Of a stretch of DNA of 64,000 bases, positions 8,057 to 17,036 are shown piece by piece (the first letter of the stretch is position 1; every line of letters begins with the position of its first letter). This DNA is from CAVPTL01 sp963729195 (GTDB lineage: Bacteria; Actinomycetota; Thermoleophilia; Gaiellales; JAICJC01), in assembly GCA_963729195.1 (NCBI GenBank), contig CAVSNF010000022.1, positions 1 through 64,000 on the forward strand, in the 5' to 3' direction. The notes beneath the pieces were generated by a model. It saw only the letters and a program-made list of their open reading frames with translations, searched no databases and had not been told where the DNA came from. The position numbers were made by a program, and so were the translations under genes.

Positions 8057-8829
8057 CCGACCTGCAAGACAAGGTGATCGTGCTCACCGGGGGATCCAGT
8101 GGGCTGGGCAAGGCGTGCGCATCCGAATTCGCGCTTCAGGGTGCGACAGTCGTCATCGGCGACGCCGACGAGGCCGGTGGGTACGAGACCGTCGAAAGCC
8201 TCGACGGCCGCGGCCGGTTCGTTGCCTGTGACGTCTCCAGCTCGGCGGACTGCGCGCGGTTGATGGACGCCGCCGCCGAAGAGTTCGGCCGCATTGACGC
8301 GGTCATGTCCAACGCCGGCATCGACGGCAACGGCACCGTCGAGACATGCGACGAAGACTCGTGGGACAGGGTGATGGGAGTCAATCTCAAGGGGATGTTC
8401 CTGATCTCCAAGCATGCCGTGCCTCACCTGCGACAGAACGGCGGCGGCGCGATCCTGATGACCTCCTCGGTATCGGCCTTCTGGGGCGAACCCGGCACCG
8501 TCTCCTACAACGCCGCCAAGGGCGGGATCATCGGCCTGGTCAAGGCCATGGCGATGGATCACGGAGCGGAGGGGATCCGGGTCAACTGTCTCTGCCCGGG
8601 GTACCACGACACCGGCATGCCCAGGCGGTTCTTCGCCGCTCAGTCAAACCCCGCGGCGATGGAGGCCAAGGTCAACGACCTGATCGCGACCCGGCGGATC
8701 GGCCGTCCCGAGGAGCTGGCCCGCACGGCGGCGTTCCTGCTGTCAGATGCCAATCCCTACATCAACGGCTCCGCGATCGTGATCGACGGCGGTATGACTT
8801 CCGGCTACCCGTGGCACGGGGAGGCCTGA
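8053..8829 (+). CDS. SDR-family oxidoreductase
   Basis: A 258-residue classical SDR with TGGSSGLG for cofactor binding, SNAG after strand 4, catalytic Ser in MTSSVSAFWG and Tyr/Lys in YNAAK. The GTG start overlaps the upstream stop by 4 bp, so it closes the LacI-controlled plus-strand operon. It is very similar to the SDR at 451-1254 on the other arm of the divergent locus (shared WGEPGT insertion, HDTGM loop and IGRPEELARTAAF), which suggests a duplication within one pathway. Probably oxidises a sugar or sugar-acid hydroxyl. Confidence 0.9.
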   Translation: MTDLQDKVIVLTGGSSGLGKACASEFALQGATVVIGDADEAGGYETVESLDGRGRFVACDVSSSADCARLMDAAAEEFGRIDAVMSNAGIDGNGTVETCDEDSWDRVMGVNLKGMFLISKHAVPHLRQNGGGAILMTSSVSAFWGEPGTVSYNAAKGGIIGLVKAMAMDHGAEGIRVNCLCPGYHDTGMPRRFFAAQSNPAAMEAKVNDLIATRRIGRPEELARTAAFLLSDANPYINGSAIVIDGGMTSGYPWHGEA

Positions 8830-8833
8830 GCCA

Positions 8834-9818
8834 TCAGCCAACGATGAACTGGTGACTGACCACCTGACGGTCACCGAGCGCGACCAACGCGCCGCACAAC
8901 GTGCCCTGGGTGTACTCAGACCCGGGATTCAGCACCAGCGTCGAACCGAGCAGCGCGGCCGCCTTCGACTCGTGCACATGCCCGTGCAGGCCGAGCAGCG
9001 GCTGGGCCTCGAGCAGAAACTCACGCACGGCCTTTGAGCCCACCGACGTCAGTTTGGGCTCGTTGCCCTCCATCGTCACCACCAGGTCGTCGGTCAGCTC
9101 GGGAGCCTTGTCCAGGTCGGTGCCCCACGGCGGCGGGTGCAGCACCGCGATCAGGTTCGGCGGATCCTCGACCTCGGCGAACATGGCGTCGATGCGCTCA
9201 CGCAGCTGAGGCTCGTCCAGCTCACGGGGCGAGTCCCACGGAGTGAGGTTGGAGAACCCCGTGGTGATCATCTCGTGGCCGTCGCTGATCCGTACGCACC
9301 TGCCCTCCACGAACTCGACCACATCGGAAGCCTGAAGCGGGGCGTCGATCTCCCAGAAGTCATCGTTCCCGGGGGTGATGTAGCAGCGGATGCCGGTGCC
9401 CCGCAGCCGATCCTCCGCCAGCGTCACCCACCGCTCGATGCTCTCGGCAACCACCTGGGTAAACACGGTGTCGCGGTGAGTTTCGTCTGCCAGCGCCTCC
9501 AGCTCGTCGCGCTCACCGGTGACCGGGTACTGGCCCATTGTCGCGGATCCTGGTCTCGAGCTCGGCCTTCTCGGCGTCGTCGATGTCGATGTACTCATGG
9601 TCGTGGTAATGCGCCGACCAACCGCGCGGCGTGCGCACGATCGGGATCAGCACCTTGCCGGTGATGTCGCCGCCCAGGATCAGATGCTGGACGTCGTAGA
9701 ACTTGCCGGCGTTGAGGAACTTCCGGAAGCACCGTTCGGAGCCGTGCACATCGGTCGCGAAGAAGAGCCGGAGGTCTGTCGACCCCCGGCTCTGATCGCG
9801 CTTCTTTCGGGTGAACAC
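8834..9818 (-). CDS. Calcineurin-like metallophosphoesterase (frame broken by one inserted base)
   Basis: Two overlapping minus-strand frames join into one metallophosphoesterase. The N-terminal part has the DVHG metal motif (FFATDVHGSERC) and GGDITGK. The rest has the GNDD motif (ITPGNDDFWE), LHPPP and LHGHVHES with the GHxH metal ligands, ending in NPGSEYTQG. Near 9537 a GGG run must lose one G for NGQYPVTGERDE to read through. The family cleaves phosphoesters with two metal ions; this one resembles the small YfcE/icc-like group, substrate unknown. It follows the APC permease with 7 bp or less between them; the start (GTG 9818 or TTG 9824) is uncertain. Confidence 0.75.
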
Positions 9819-9825
9819 TCCCAAA

Positions 9826-11475
9826 TCAGTCGGGCGGAATCGCCTTGTATGCCAGGTCGAGGTCGACACCATGACCGGAAGCAACCGATCGCGCCCCCAG
9901 GAACCAGACAGCAGCGGCGACCAGAACGATCACCGGTGCCAGGATGGTGAGTGTGTAGTAGCCGCCGGTCAAGCCCAGATTCTCATGGAAGTAATACACG
10001 AGTGCCAGGGCGAACGAACCTGTGCAGATCGAAAGGAACCCGACAACCGGCAGCACCTCGATCCCGGCCACCTTCCATTGGGCCGCCGACCCGTTGTACA
10101 GATCAGGACGCCGCCACTTGATCACCAGCGCCGACACTCCCACCATCACGATCGGGATGTAGGCGAACACCTGCATGATCGCGAACGTCTTGAAGAAGTT
10201 GTTGTCCCACACCACCCACGCCGCCGAGGCGACGGCCACGACGAAGGTGACGGTGATCGCGATCACCGGGGTGTGTGAGCGTTCGTTGACCTCAGCCAGC
10301 TTGGACGGAGCGAGGTTGTCGAACGACCACGTGAAGAACCCGCGCTGAACCATCGCCTGGTTGATGTAGAGGCCGGGCAGCAGCCAGCCGATGAACGTCA
10401 GCGCGAGAATCGTGACGATGCCCGCGGTGCCGGTGGCCAGAGCCGAGAAGTAGGCGTATCCCGCCGAGCCCACCGGGCCGGCCGAGAAGTTCCCTGCCAG
10501 GGCCGACGTGAAGAAGTCGTAGCCGACGGTGTGCAGGAAGATATAGATGCTGATCAGGAGCAGGATGCCCTGGCCGAGACCGGCGCCGACCATGGTGTTC
10601 AGCTGGCGCTTGCGCTGACCGGCGCCCTTGAACTCGGCGGACATGTACGTGCCCCACCAGGTGAACAGGGTGACTCCGATCATGGTGTAGATGGCGCCGA
10701 TCGTTTCCTTGGTCGACCAGCCGCCCTCGGATGGCAGCAACCCTGAGCCCTTTGCCTTGTTCACGGTCGACTGGTAGGTGCCCGACCCGACCGTGTTGTC
10801 CACCGTGTTCTTGAAGCTGGAGTGGCTGGTGAACAGCAGGATGATCATGTCGATCGCGAATCCGACGGCCGCGATCAGAAACAGGATCGTCATCACGCGG
10901 ATGATCGCCTTGGTGCCGCGCATCGCCAAACCGCTGGTGATGATCAGCGCGATCACCGCGATCACAAACGACAGGCTCTTGTTATGGCCGTCGGTGTCGG
11001 TCGCCCAATTTGTGAATGTGGACGAGTTGTTTACCGATCCAATTACGGAGAACGCAGGCGAGAGGCCCTGCGTGCCGAACCACCAGGCCCACAGTCCCAT
11101 TGCGATCGCCGTCGAGATGAAGACAGAGAGGTTGCTGGCCAGCCCGATGATGGGATGCAGCACCCGGGAGTTGAACGTGTAGTCCCCGCCGATGCGCGGA
11201 ATCGCAGCGCTCATCAGCGAGAACATGACCCACACGGGAATCCCGATCACGAGCGCCACAATCAGTGCTACGTAAGGGTTTGCGCGTGGAAAGAGCACAA
11301 GAGCAAAGAGGCCGAAGACGACCGCAAGCCCGAGCGGCGTGGTCGACGCGGCGTTGAACAGCAACTGATCGAGTCCGGTGACCTGGCGAACGAGCCCCGT
11401 TGCTTTTCGGGCATACCCACCCGGAGCCACCGGCGCACTCGACCCGCCCTCACTGATCGATCCGACATCGCTCAT
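9826..11475 (-). CDS. APC-family permease
   Basis: A 549-residue amino acid-polyamine-organocation permease with about 12 hydrophobic segments, a conserved early SAAIPRIGGDYTF motif (the family's substrate/sodium-site helix region) and a long extracellular loop near residues 210-250. The ATG at 11475 is chosen because GAGGAGG lies just upstream; the longer frame adds 22 untidy residues. It would bring an amine, amino acid or small organic acid into the cell. It has its own promoter at 11538-11566 and reads into the metallophosphoesterase gene. It is distinct from the second APC permease at 29914. Confidence 0.9.
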   Translation of the reverse strand: MSDVGSISEGGSSAPVAPGGYARKATGLVRQVTGLDQLLFNAASTTPLGLAVVFGLFALVLFPRANPYVALIVALVIGIPVWVMFSLMSAAIPRIGGDYTFNSRVLHPIIGLASNLSVFISTAIAMGLWAWWFGTQGLSPAFSVIGSVNNSSTFTNWATDTDGHNKSLSFVIAVIALIITSGLAMRGTKAIIRVMTILFLIAAVGFAIDMIILLFTSHSSFKNTVDNTVGSGTYQSTVNKAKGSGLLPSEGGWSTKETIGAIYTMIGVTLFTWWGTYMSAEFKGAGQRKRQLNTMVGAGLGQGILLLISIYIFLHTVGYDFFTSALAGNFSAGPVGSAGYAYFSALATGTAGIVTILALTFIGWLLPGLYINQAMVQRGFFTWSFDNLAPSKLAEVNERSHTPVIAITVTFVVAVASAAWVVWDNNFFKTFAIMQVFAYIPIVMVGVSALVIKWRRPDLYNGSAAQWKVAGIEVLPVVGFLSICTGSFALALVYYFHENLGLTGGYYTLTILAPVIVLVAAAVWFLGARSVASGHGVDLDLAYKAIPPD

Positions 11476-11537
11476 GGAGATCCTCCTCTCCGCGGAAGCA
11501 CTCCGCAGCCAGACGGCAGGGAGCGTATTTGAACGAT

Positions 11538-11566
11538 ACAATAATGATCGGCAGCGCGTAGGTCAA
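11538..11566 (-). promoter_or_regulatory. Promoter for the APC permease
   Basis: On the minus strand TTGACC (11566-11561) and TATTGT (11543-11538) are 17 bases apart. A CGAT...ATCG inverted arrangement overlaps the -10 (around 11533-11550) and could be a regulator site, though spacing differs from the palindrome at 4008. The leader to the ATG at 11475 would be about 55 bases. Confidence 0.5.
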
Positions 11567-11624
11567 GAGGCCGCCACGGGGAGTTAGACTGCTGAAAACC
11601 TCGCCGAAAGGGCGCCACCTTCGC

Positions 11625-12383
11625 ATGTCCCAATCCGCTTCTGAACCCGAATTCTCCGGCCGCGTTGCGGCCGTCACCGGTGCCGCCAGCGGCATCGGCC
11701 TGGCCTGCGCGACGCGATTGGCGGCGCTGGGCGCCAAGGTCGCGCTGATCGACCGCGACGCCGCTGCCGCAACGTCACGGGCCGAGGCGATCGGCGCCGC
11801 CGCAATCGGGGTGGGCGCAGACGTTTCCAACGCGGCAGAGGTCGATGCGGCGATCGCCACCGCCACCTCCGGCCTCGGACCGGTGGACGTGCTGGTGTGC
11901 TCGGCCGGTATCGGCGGTGACTCGCTGCACACCGTCGAGGTGACCGACGAGGAGTGGCGACGCGTGTTCGCGGTCAACTGTGACGGCGTCTTCTACGCCA
12001 ACCGCGCGGTGCTGGGAGGCATGGTCGAACGTGGCTACGGCCGGATCGTGAACGTGGCGTCGATCGCGGGCAAGGAAGGCAACCCGATGGCGGCCGCCTA
12101 CTCGGCCAGCAAGGCCGCGGTGATCGGCATGACCAAGTCGATCGGCAAGGACGTCGCCGGATCCGGGGTGCTGGTCAACTGCATCGCCCCAGCCGTGATC
12201 CGAACGCCGATCCTGGAGCAACTGTCCCAGGAACACGTCGACTACATGCTCGAACGGATTCCGCTGGGACGCATGGGCGAGGTCGAAGAGGTGGCCGAGC
12301 TGGTCGCGTTCCTGGCCAGCGAGCGGCTGTCATTCTCGACCGGCGCGACCTACGACATCTCCGGCGGCCGGGCCACGTTCTAG
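11625..12383 (+). CDS. SDR-family oxidoreductase
   Basis: A 252-residue classical SDR. Cofactor motif TGAASGIG, SAGI after strand 4 (CSAG), catalytic Ser in NVASIAGKEG and Tyr/Lys in AYSASK, with the C-terminal TGATYDISGGRATF. It resembles 3-oxoacyl-ACP reductase-like and sugar-alcohol dehydrogenase-like SDRs; substrate not predictable. It stands alone on the plus strand between the divergent permease promoter and a convergent hydrolase gene that ends 8 bp past its stop. It could share the permease's regulator, since the two start regions face each other across about 150 bp. Confidence 0.88.
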   Translation: MSQSASEPEFSGRVAAVTGAASGIGLACATRLAALGAKVALIDRDAAAATSRAEAIGAAAIGVGADVSNAAEVDAAIATATSGLGPVDVLVCSAGIGGDSLHTVEVTDEEWRRVFAVNCDGVFYANRAVLGGMVERGYGRIVNVASIAGKEGNPMAAAYSASKAAVIGMTKSIGKDVAGSGVLVNCIAPAVIRTPILEQLSQEHVDYMLERIPLGRMGEVEEVAELVAFLASERLSFSTGATYDISGGRATF

Positions 12384-12391
12384 CGGGCGCC

Positions 12392-13607
12392 TCACCCGCG
12401 CAGGTACCCGTCCAGCCAGTCGAAGATGCGGGCATCGCGAATCCCGAGGCCCATCGGCTCGCAGTGGCGGTTCGCGCCCTCGGCGGCGGTGAACTTCACC
12501 AGCTGCTTGGTGCCGGGAAGGCGGTCGTACAGCTGCTGGGACTGTCCCGGCCAGAACTGCTCGCCCTCGGGATCGGTGATCAGGATCGGGGTGGTGATGT
12601 CCTTGACCTCGTCGCCGAGCCGGTACTTGAGCACCTCCTGGTACAGATCGAAGCGCGAGTCGCCTGCGACGCCGTAGGGCTGACCGCGGAAGTGCAGCGT
12701 CGCTCGGGTGGACTTCGAGAACCGCTCGCCCCAGCCCATCTCCTTGTCGAACGACTGCTGCTTGGCAGGATCGGTGAGCATCGACTTCATGTGGCCCGGC
12801 AGCTTCTCCGTCCACGACGTGGACACGTCGACGACACCCGGGTCGGCCACGGCTGCCGTGAACCGGTGCTCGAACGCCAGCGCTCGCGGCACCCAGTACC
12901 CGGCCTGGCTGATGCCGATCACCGCCATCCGGTCGGGATCGACGTCCGGACGTGCCACCATCGCGTCGACCACCGGCGTCAGCACCGCTTCCCAATCGGG
13001 ACGAAACGGGATGCCTTGCAGGAACAGGGCGGCCTGCTGCCCAGGCCCGTCGAAGGTCATGGTGTGGTAGCCACGCTCGCTCGCCGCCAACCCGCCGAAC
13101 AGCCACATGTGTGAGGTGGCGCCGTCGCTGCCGTTGTTCGAGCACCACCAACGGCCGCCGCTCGCCGGGTTGAGCGTCGGGGGCGCGGAAGAAATAGCCG
13201 GGGAGCGTGGTGTCCTCATACGGGATCTGGAGTCGCTCGCCGGGCACCGCCGACAGGTCGACCACCTTGTCCCAGGCGGCGCGATGCTTGACCCAGATCT
13301 CGTGCTGGCGCTCGGTCGCGCTCGAATGGGTGATCAGGTAGAGACCGGTGGAGTAGTAGTTACACGCGCGTAGATACTGCGTGCGCGCGGTCACACGGTG
13401 GCCGTCCGCCTCGGCGTGGCGTGCCGCCGTCTCCAGCGCCTCGGCGGTGGCACACCACTCACGCACCCACGCGTCGGCATCGCCGTTCTTGATCCGACCG
13501 GCTGTGGCCAGCACCTCACCGGTGTCGGCATAGCCGCGGTACACACTGCCGAGCACGATCTCGTAGCCGTACTCGAAGTCCTCGTTTTTGTACATCGGCC
13601 GCGTCAT
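12392..13607 (-). CDS. Alpha/beta-hydrolase (esterase/pseudooxynicotine hydrolase-like), frame broken by one inserted base
   Basis: A roughly 405-residue alpha/beta hydrolase in two frames. The N-terminal helical part (from MTRPMYKNEDFEYGYEIVLG) leads to a cap and RRPLVVL. Near 13139 one extra base separates this from NNGSDGATSHMW, after which the frame runs to the end. The nucleophile elbow is GISQAGYW (GxSxG), the acid is probably Asp in LITDPEGEQF and the His lies near GANRHCEP. The arrangement resembles the C-C bond hydrolase/FrsA-like group. It is presumed cytoplasmic as no signal peptide is seen. With one base removed the protein would be full length, so this is either an error or a very recent mutation. 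Confidence 0.75.
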
Positions 13608-13629
13608 CGACGTGGGACTGTAACGCCGT

Positions 13630-14001
13630 CTACACCACCATGTGCGCGGTGACGCGGGTACCGGCTGCCAGCCGCTGATACTCGACCGTCTCGCTCAGCG
13701 CCTCGACGATCTGCAGCCCCAGCCCGGGGTCATTCGGTTCGGGGAATCCGACCCCGTGATCGGTCACGCTCATCTCCAGGTGCACGCCGTCGGAGCGCAC
13801 CAACACCTCGAGGTCGCCGGGCTCGTCGGGGTAGGCATGCCGCACCACATTGCCCACGAGCTCCGAGACGCACAGCAGGGCAGAGACGTAGGAAACCGGG
13901 TCGCGGTTGCCCACTCCGAAGTGTGCGGCCAGGGCATTTCGCGTGAGCGGCACCGAGGCCGCCACAGCCGCCACCGTCATGCGAAATTCGTCGATGACCA
14001 T
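13630..14001 (-). CDS. RsbW-like ATP-binding protein (anti-sigma factor type kinase)
   Basis: A 123-residue GHKL ATPase domain protein from ATG 14001. The N box reads ELVGNVVRHAY, the G1 box VTDHGVGFPE, and GLGLQIV forms the lid. There is no other domain, as is typical for RsbW/SpoIIAB-like serine kinases that bind sigma factors or anti-anti-sigma partners. No partner STAS protein or sigma factor is adjacent, so its target is unknown. The upstream in-frame extension (to 14079) has poor composition and is left out. It is followed by the convergent-looking end of the hydrolase gene 22 bp downstream in the same direction. Confidence 0.82.
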   Translation of the reverse strand: MVIDEFRMTVAAVAASVPLTRNALAAHFGVGNRDPVSYVSALLCVSELVGNVVRHAYPDEPGDLEVLVRSDGVHLEMSVTDHGVGFPEPNDPGLGLQIVEALSETVEYQRLAAGTRVTAHMVV

Positions 14002-14121
14002 ACATGGTGCTACCCGCGGTGACCGAACGCAAACGAGTGCGCAGCACAGCCCACACACCCTCGATCGGTTTGCGGGCACGCCGAACGGGGCAGTCCTCAG
14101 GCGTGCCGGCCGAAATTCTCA

Positions 14122-14796
14122 GTGCTACTCGACGTCGACGGGACGTTGGTGGACTCCAACTACGTGCACGTGGATGCATGGGCGTTGGCGTTCGCCGAAA
14201 GCGGCCATGCGGTGCCGTCGTGGCGGATCCACCGCACCATCGGCATGGGCGGCGACCGGTTCGTGTCCGAGCTGATCGGAGAGGCGGCAGACGCCCGGAT
14301 CGGTGACGCCGTTCGCGAGGCCCACGCCGCGCTCTTCAAGCGCTGGATCGGCGATGTGCAGCCACTGCCCGGTGCGCGCGACCTGCTCAAGGCCCTCGGC
14401 GAGCTCGAGCTGGCGGCGGTGCTCGCCAGCTCGGCCGGTGAAGCCGAGGTGCTGCACTATCTCGATCTGCTCGACGCCCGCGACCTGGTCGCCGCCTGGA
14501 CGACTGCCGACGACGTCGAGCAGACCAAACCCGAGCCCGACCTGATCGAGGCGGCGATCGAGAAGGCCGGCGTGCCTGCCGTGGTGATGGTGGGTGACTC
14601 GGTGTGGGACTGTCAGGCGGCCGCGCGTTCAGACGTGCCCACAGTGGTGCTGCTCTCGGGTGGGATCTCCGCTGTCGAGCTGCTGGACGCCGGGGCGCAT
14701 CGCGTCTACCGCGACGCCGCCGAACTCACCGAGAATCTCGAAGCCGTCGTCACCACTTTGGTGTCGCGAAAGCGCGTCGAGCTCGACCGCGCCTGA
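14122..14796 (+). CDS. HAD-superfamily phosphatase
   Basis: A 224-residue HAD hydrolase with cap type C1. Motif I is LLDVDGTLVDSN, motif II ASSAGE, motif III Lys in TKPEPD, and motif IV GDSVWDCQAA. This matches the phosphoglycolate phosphatase/beta-phosphoglucomutase group; it most likely dephosphorylates a small sugar phosphate. The annotated GTG start at 14122 sits only four codons before the catalytic DVDGT, and upstream in-frame codons encode PKFS, so the true N-terminus may be a few residues longer from a rare start. Its TGA stop is the first three bases of a palindromic repeat. Confidence 0.86.
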   Translation: MLLDVDGTLVDSNYVHVDAWALAFAESGHAVPSWRIHRTIGMGGDRFVSELIGEAADARIGDAVREAHAALFKRWIGDVQPLPGARDLLKALGELELAAVLASSAGEAEVLHYLDLLDARDLVAAWTTADDVEQTKPEPDLIEAAIEKAGVPAVVMVGDSVWDCQAAARSDVPTVVLLSGGISAVELLDAGAHRVYRDAAELTENLEAVVTTLVSRKRVELDRA

Positions 14797-14822
14797 ATAA
14801 CAGTGCCAGGCACCGTTATTCA
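14794..14822. repeat. Palindromic repeat, copy 1
   Basis: A 29-base imperfect palindrome with core GGTGCC-A/T-GGCACC flavour (here AGTGCCAGGCACCGT) and arms TGAATAA/TTATTCA. It begins at the stop codon of the HAD gene. One mismatch in the left arm (CAGTG for CGGTG) weakens the stem. Member of the nine-copy family in this window. Confidence 0.9.
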
Positions 14823-14876
14823 CCGCGGCACGATAGGGTCAGCGGGACTCCAATCTGCCGGGGAGCCCTGGAACCG

Positions 14877-15266
14877 ATGGACATCGAATCTCTTCGCACG
14901 CGCCTTGCCGACGCGATGGCCGCCGGGGACGAGGACGCATACATCGAGCTGATGCACCCCGACGTGGTGTTCACGACCGTCGCCTTCGGTGACCAGCAGG
15001 TGTTCCGGGGGCAGGCCGGCGCTCGTGCGTGGTGGGAGAAACGCGAGGAAGCGGTGGTCTACGACATCTACAGCGCCCGCACCGAGCGAATCTCGCCCCA
15101 CGCGATCGTGATCGAAGCGCGCATGCGGCACAGCGAGGCGGGGCAGGGCATCGAGGACGCAGTCGCCATGTGGTTGGTGATCGAGAAGGACGGACTGGTG
15201 TGGCGATACCAGCCAGTCGACTCGAAAACCGACGCCCTTGCCATCCTGGAGGCTGTGGGTGAATAA
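14877..15266 (+). CDS. SnoaL/NTF2-like protein
   Basis: A 129-residue protein with the cone-shaped NTF2-like pattern: N-terminal helix MDIESLRTRLADAMAAGDED, then AYIELMHPDVVFTTVAFG, GQAGARAWWEKREE and paired beta strands ending in WRYQPVDSK. Members are ketosteroid-isomerase-like enzymes or small-molecule binders; no catalytic residue set can be fixed here. The ATG at 14877 follows GGGGAG. The gene sits between two copies of the palindromic repeat and its TAA stop lies inside the second. Function unknown. Confidence 0.78.
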   Translation: MDIESLRTRLADAMAAGDEDAYIELMHPDVVFTTVAFGDQQVFRGQAGARAWWEKREEAVVYDIYSARTERISPHAIVIEARMRHSEAGQGIEDAVAMWLVIEKDGLVWRYQPVDSKTDALAILEAVGE

Positions 15267-15289
15267 CGGTGCCTGGCACCGTTATTCAC
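15259..15289. repeat. Palindromic repeat, copy 2
   Basis: A 31-base perfect palindrome apart from the central base (14-base arms GTGAATAACGGTGC and its complement). The left arm supplies the TAA of the SnoaL-like gene and the right arm the TAA of dhaL, so both convergent genes end inside the same element. The strong stem could also act as a bidirectional terminator. Confidence 0.92.
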
Positions 15290-15893
15290 CTGCGGCGGTT
15301 TGCCAGATGAGGACGGCGGAGGCGGCGCCGGCGTCTTCCTGACCGCGGGAGCGGTCGCTCGCCAGGCGGGCACGACCGTGCTGCGGTTCCAGATCGCGGG
15401 TGGCCGCGAGGCCGGTGCGGGCGGCCTCACATGCCCGCCGCAGCGCTTCAGAGGGTGCGACACCCTCACCGACCGCCTCTGAGAACGCTCGCGATGCCGG
15501 CCCCATCACGTCGAGCAAGGTCTTGTCCCCCTCCTTGCTGCGGCCGCGATCCGCAATCCCCTGCGTGCCGGCCTCGACCGCGGCCGCGATTGCGGGCAGC
15601 GAGGTCGAGTCGGCCGCGCCGAGGCTCTGGGCTCCGCGAAGCAGAGCAGTGCCCCACAGCGGCCCGGTCGTCCCGCCGACCGACGCAAACCTGGCCGCGG
15701 CCACCCGCAGGAGCTCGGGAACCGACTGCTCATCGGCAGGCAATGACGCCGTGATCGCCCGCAGGCCCATCACCATGGTCGCGCCGTGGTCGCCGTCGCC
15801 GGCCACCGCGTCGAGCCGGTCGAACTGCGGCTGGTGCTGCTCAATCACCTGCGTGAGCCGAGCGAAGAACTCGCGCAGCTGGTCGGCACTCAC
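15282..15893 (-). CDS. dhaL: Dihydroxyacetone kinase family, DhaL (nucleotide-binding) subunit
   Basis: A 203-residue DhaL subunit. The ADP/Mg motif is AGDGDHGATM, followed by GGTTGPLWG, the GDKTLLDVM helix and the C-terminal GRARLASDRSRG. It phosphorylates a ketone-bearing substrate held covalently by DhaK. No DhaM/PTS phosphotransfer subunit is present, so the pair probably uses ATP. In actinobacteria DhaK/DhaL relatives phosphorylate dihydroxyacetone, erythrulose or other short ketoses. The start at GTG 15893 (GTGA overlap with dhaK) is preferred over GTG 15896. The stop lies in the palindromic repeat. Confidence 0.88.
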   Translation of the reverse strand: MSADQLREFFARLTQVIEQHQPQFDRLDAVAGDGDHGATMVMGLRAITASLPADEQSVPELLRVAAARFASVGGTTGPLWGTALLRGAQSLGAADSTSLPAIAAAVEAGTQGIADRGRSKEGDKTLLDVMGPASRAFSEAVGEGVAPSEALRRACEAARTGLAATRDLEPQHGRARLASDRSRGQEDAGAASAVLIWQTAAGE

Positions 15894-16903
15894 CACGCCC
15901 CGGCTCCGATCGCGGGGGCGTACAGCGGCTTGGCAGGAGCGTCGATCAGGCGGCGAAGCTCATCGTCGAGGGCGGTCACGGTGATCGAAAGTCCCGCCAT
16001 CTCGAGCGAGGTGACGTACTCGCCCACCAACCCACGACGCAACTGGAGCCCCAGCCCGTCGAGCCGCTGGGCGACTCGCCGCAGCACGATCAGCGCCTCC
16101 ATCACCGGTGTCGCGCCGAGCGTGTTGATGATCACCAGAAGCGGGTCGCCGGACTCGGCGGCGCCGTCGGCGAGGATCAGGTCGAGCAGCTCATCGGCGA
16201 CGTCGTCGGCCGGTGCGATCGGCGCGCGGCGCATACCGCTCTCGCCGTGCACCCCCATGCCCACGTCCATCTCCCCGTCGGCCAGCTCGAACGTGGGCAC
16301 GCCCGCAGTGGGAACGATGCAGGGGCTGACACTCACGCCCATCGTGCGGGTGCGGGCGTTGGCGTGGGCTGCGGCGGCGGCCACCTCGTCCAGGGACGCG
16401 CCTTCGTCGGCGCGGGCGCCGGCGGCCTTGATCACCACGACACCGCCGGCCACCCCACGCCGTCGATGTTGCTGATCACGCGGGGCCGAGCTGACGTCGT
16501 CGGTCACCGTCACCGTGCGCGAGCTGATGCCACGGTCGGCCAGCAGCTCTGCGGCCATGTCGAAGTTCATGACATCGCCGCCGTAGTTGCCGTACAGGAA
16601 CAGCACGCCGTCCTTGGCCGCGAGCCGCTCGGCGGCCTCGATCGCCGGTTCGGCCGACGGCGAGGCGAACACATTTCCAACCGCAGCTGCGTTGGCCAGA
16701 CCGGGCCCGAGATATCCGAAGAAGGCCGGCTCATGCCCCGAGCCGCCGCCGACGATCACGCCTGCCCGGCGGTCTGCCATCGGCCCGCTGTACACCAGCC
16801 CGCGCCCGCCCGGGGTCACCTCGACCAGGCCCGGATACGCAACCCGGATGCCTCCGATCATCTCGTCGACGACGTCGAACGGGTCGTTCACCAGCTTGCG
16901 CAC
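15890..16903 (-). CDS. dhaK: Dihydroxyacetone kinase family, DhaK (substrate-binding) subunit
   Basis: A 337-residue DhaK subunit. It has GGGSGHEPAFFGYLG near the N-terminus, YGNYGGDVMNFDMA, the RRRGVAGG loop and GMGVHGESG, which holds the His that forms a hemiaminal with the substrate ketone. It forms the kinase with the downstream, overlapping dhaL. The region between dhaK and the divergent araD-type gene carries a palindrome, so the kinase and epimerase are likely co-regulated. Given the tetrose- and pentose-type isomerases in this island, the substrate may be erythrulose or another ketose rather than dihydroxyacetone; sequence alone cannot decide. Confidence 0.9.
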   Translation of the reverse strand: MRKLVNDPFDVVDEMIGGIRVAYPGLVEVTPGGRGLVYSGPMADRRAGVIVGGGSGHEPAFFGYLGPGLANAAAVGNVFASPSAEPAIEAAERLAAKDGVLFLYGNYGGDVMNFDMAAELLADRGISSRTVTVTDDVSSAPRDQQHRRRGVAGGVVVIKAAGARADEGASLDEVAAAAAHANARTRTMGVSVSPCIVPTAGVPTFELADGEMDVGMGVHGESGMRRAPIAPADDVADELLDLILADGAAESGDPLLVIINTLGATPVMEALIVLRRVAQRLDGLGLQLRRGLVGEYVTSLEMAGLSITVTALDDELRRLIDAPAKPLYAPAIGAGAW

Positions 16904-16949
16904 ACGGCCTCCCGGTAGGACACGACGACGCTATGGGGCCCCTGCGCGG

Positions 16950-16987
16950 GTGTCAACCTTGACACACCTGCGCCCCACGCCTAACGT
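16950..16987 (+). promoter_or_regulatory. Promoter with overlapping palindromic operator (dhaK/araD divergent region)
   Basis: GTGTCAA-CC-TTGACAC (16950-16965) is a perfect 7-base inverted repeat that covers the -35 box TTGACA (16959-16964). A -10 TAACGT lies 17 bases on (16982-16987). A weaker relative of the GntR-type site, CGGTACGTACAA, follows at 16999-17010. The arrangement fits a repressor blocking the araD-type gene and possibly the divergent dhaK. Confidence 0.55.
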
Positions 16988-17036
16988 CTAACGTCATCCG
17001 GTACGTACAACTGCCCTCGTGGGCGGATGGGGGACG

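Noticed and set aside
12330..13118. C-terminal 260 codons of the 425-residue minus-strand frame
   Set aside because: They are out-of-frame reading beyond the inserted base near 13139; the true C-terminus is in the neighbouring frame.
14794..15289. The two repeats around the SnoaL-like gene as ends of an insertion element
   Set aside because: They are copies of the dispersed family and the gene between is not a transposase; there are no target duplications.
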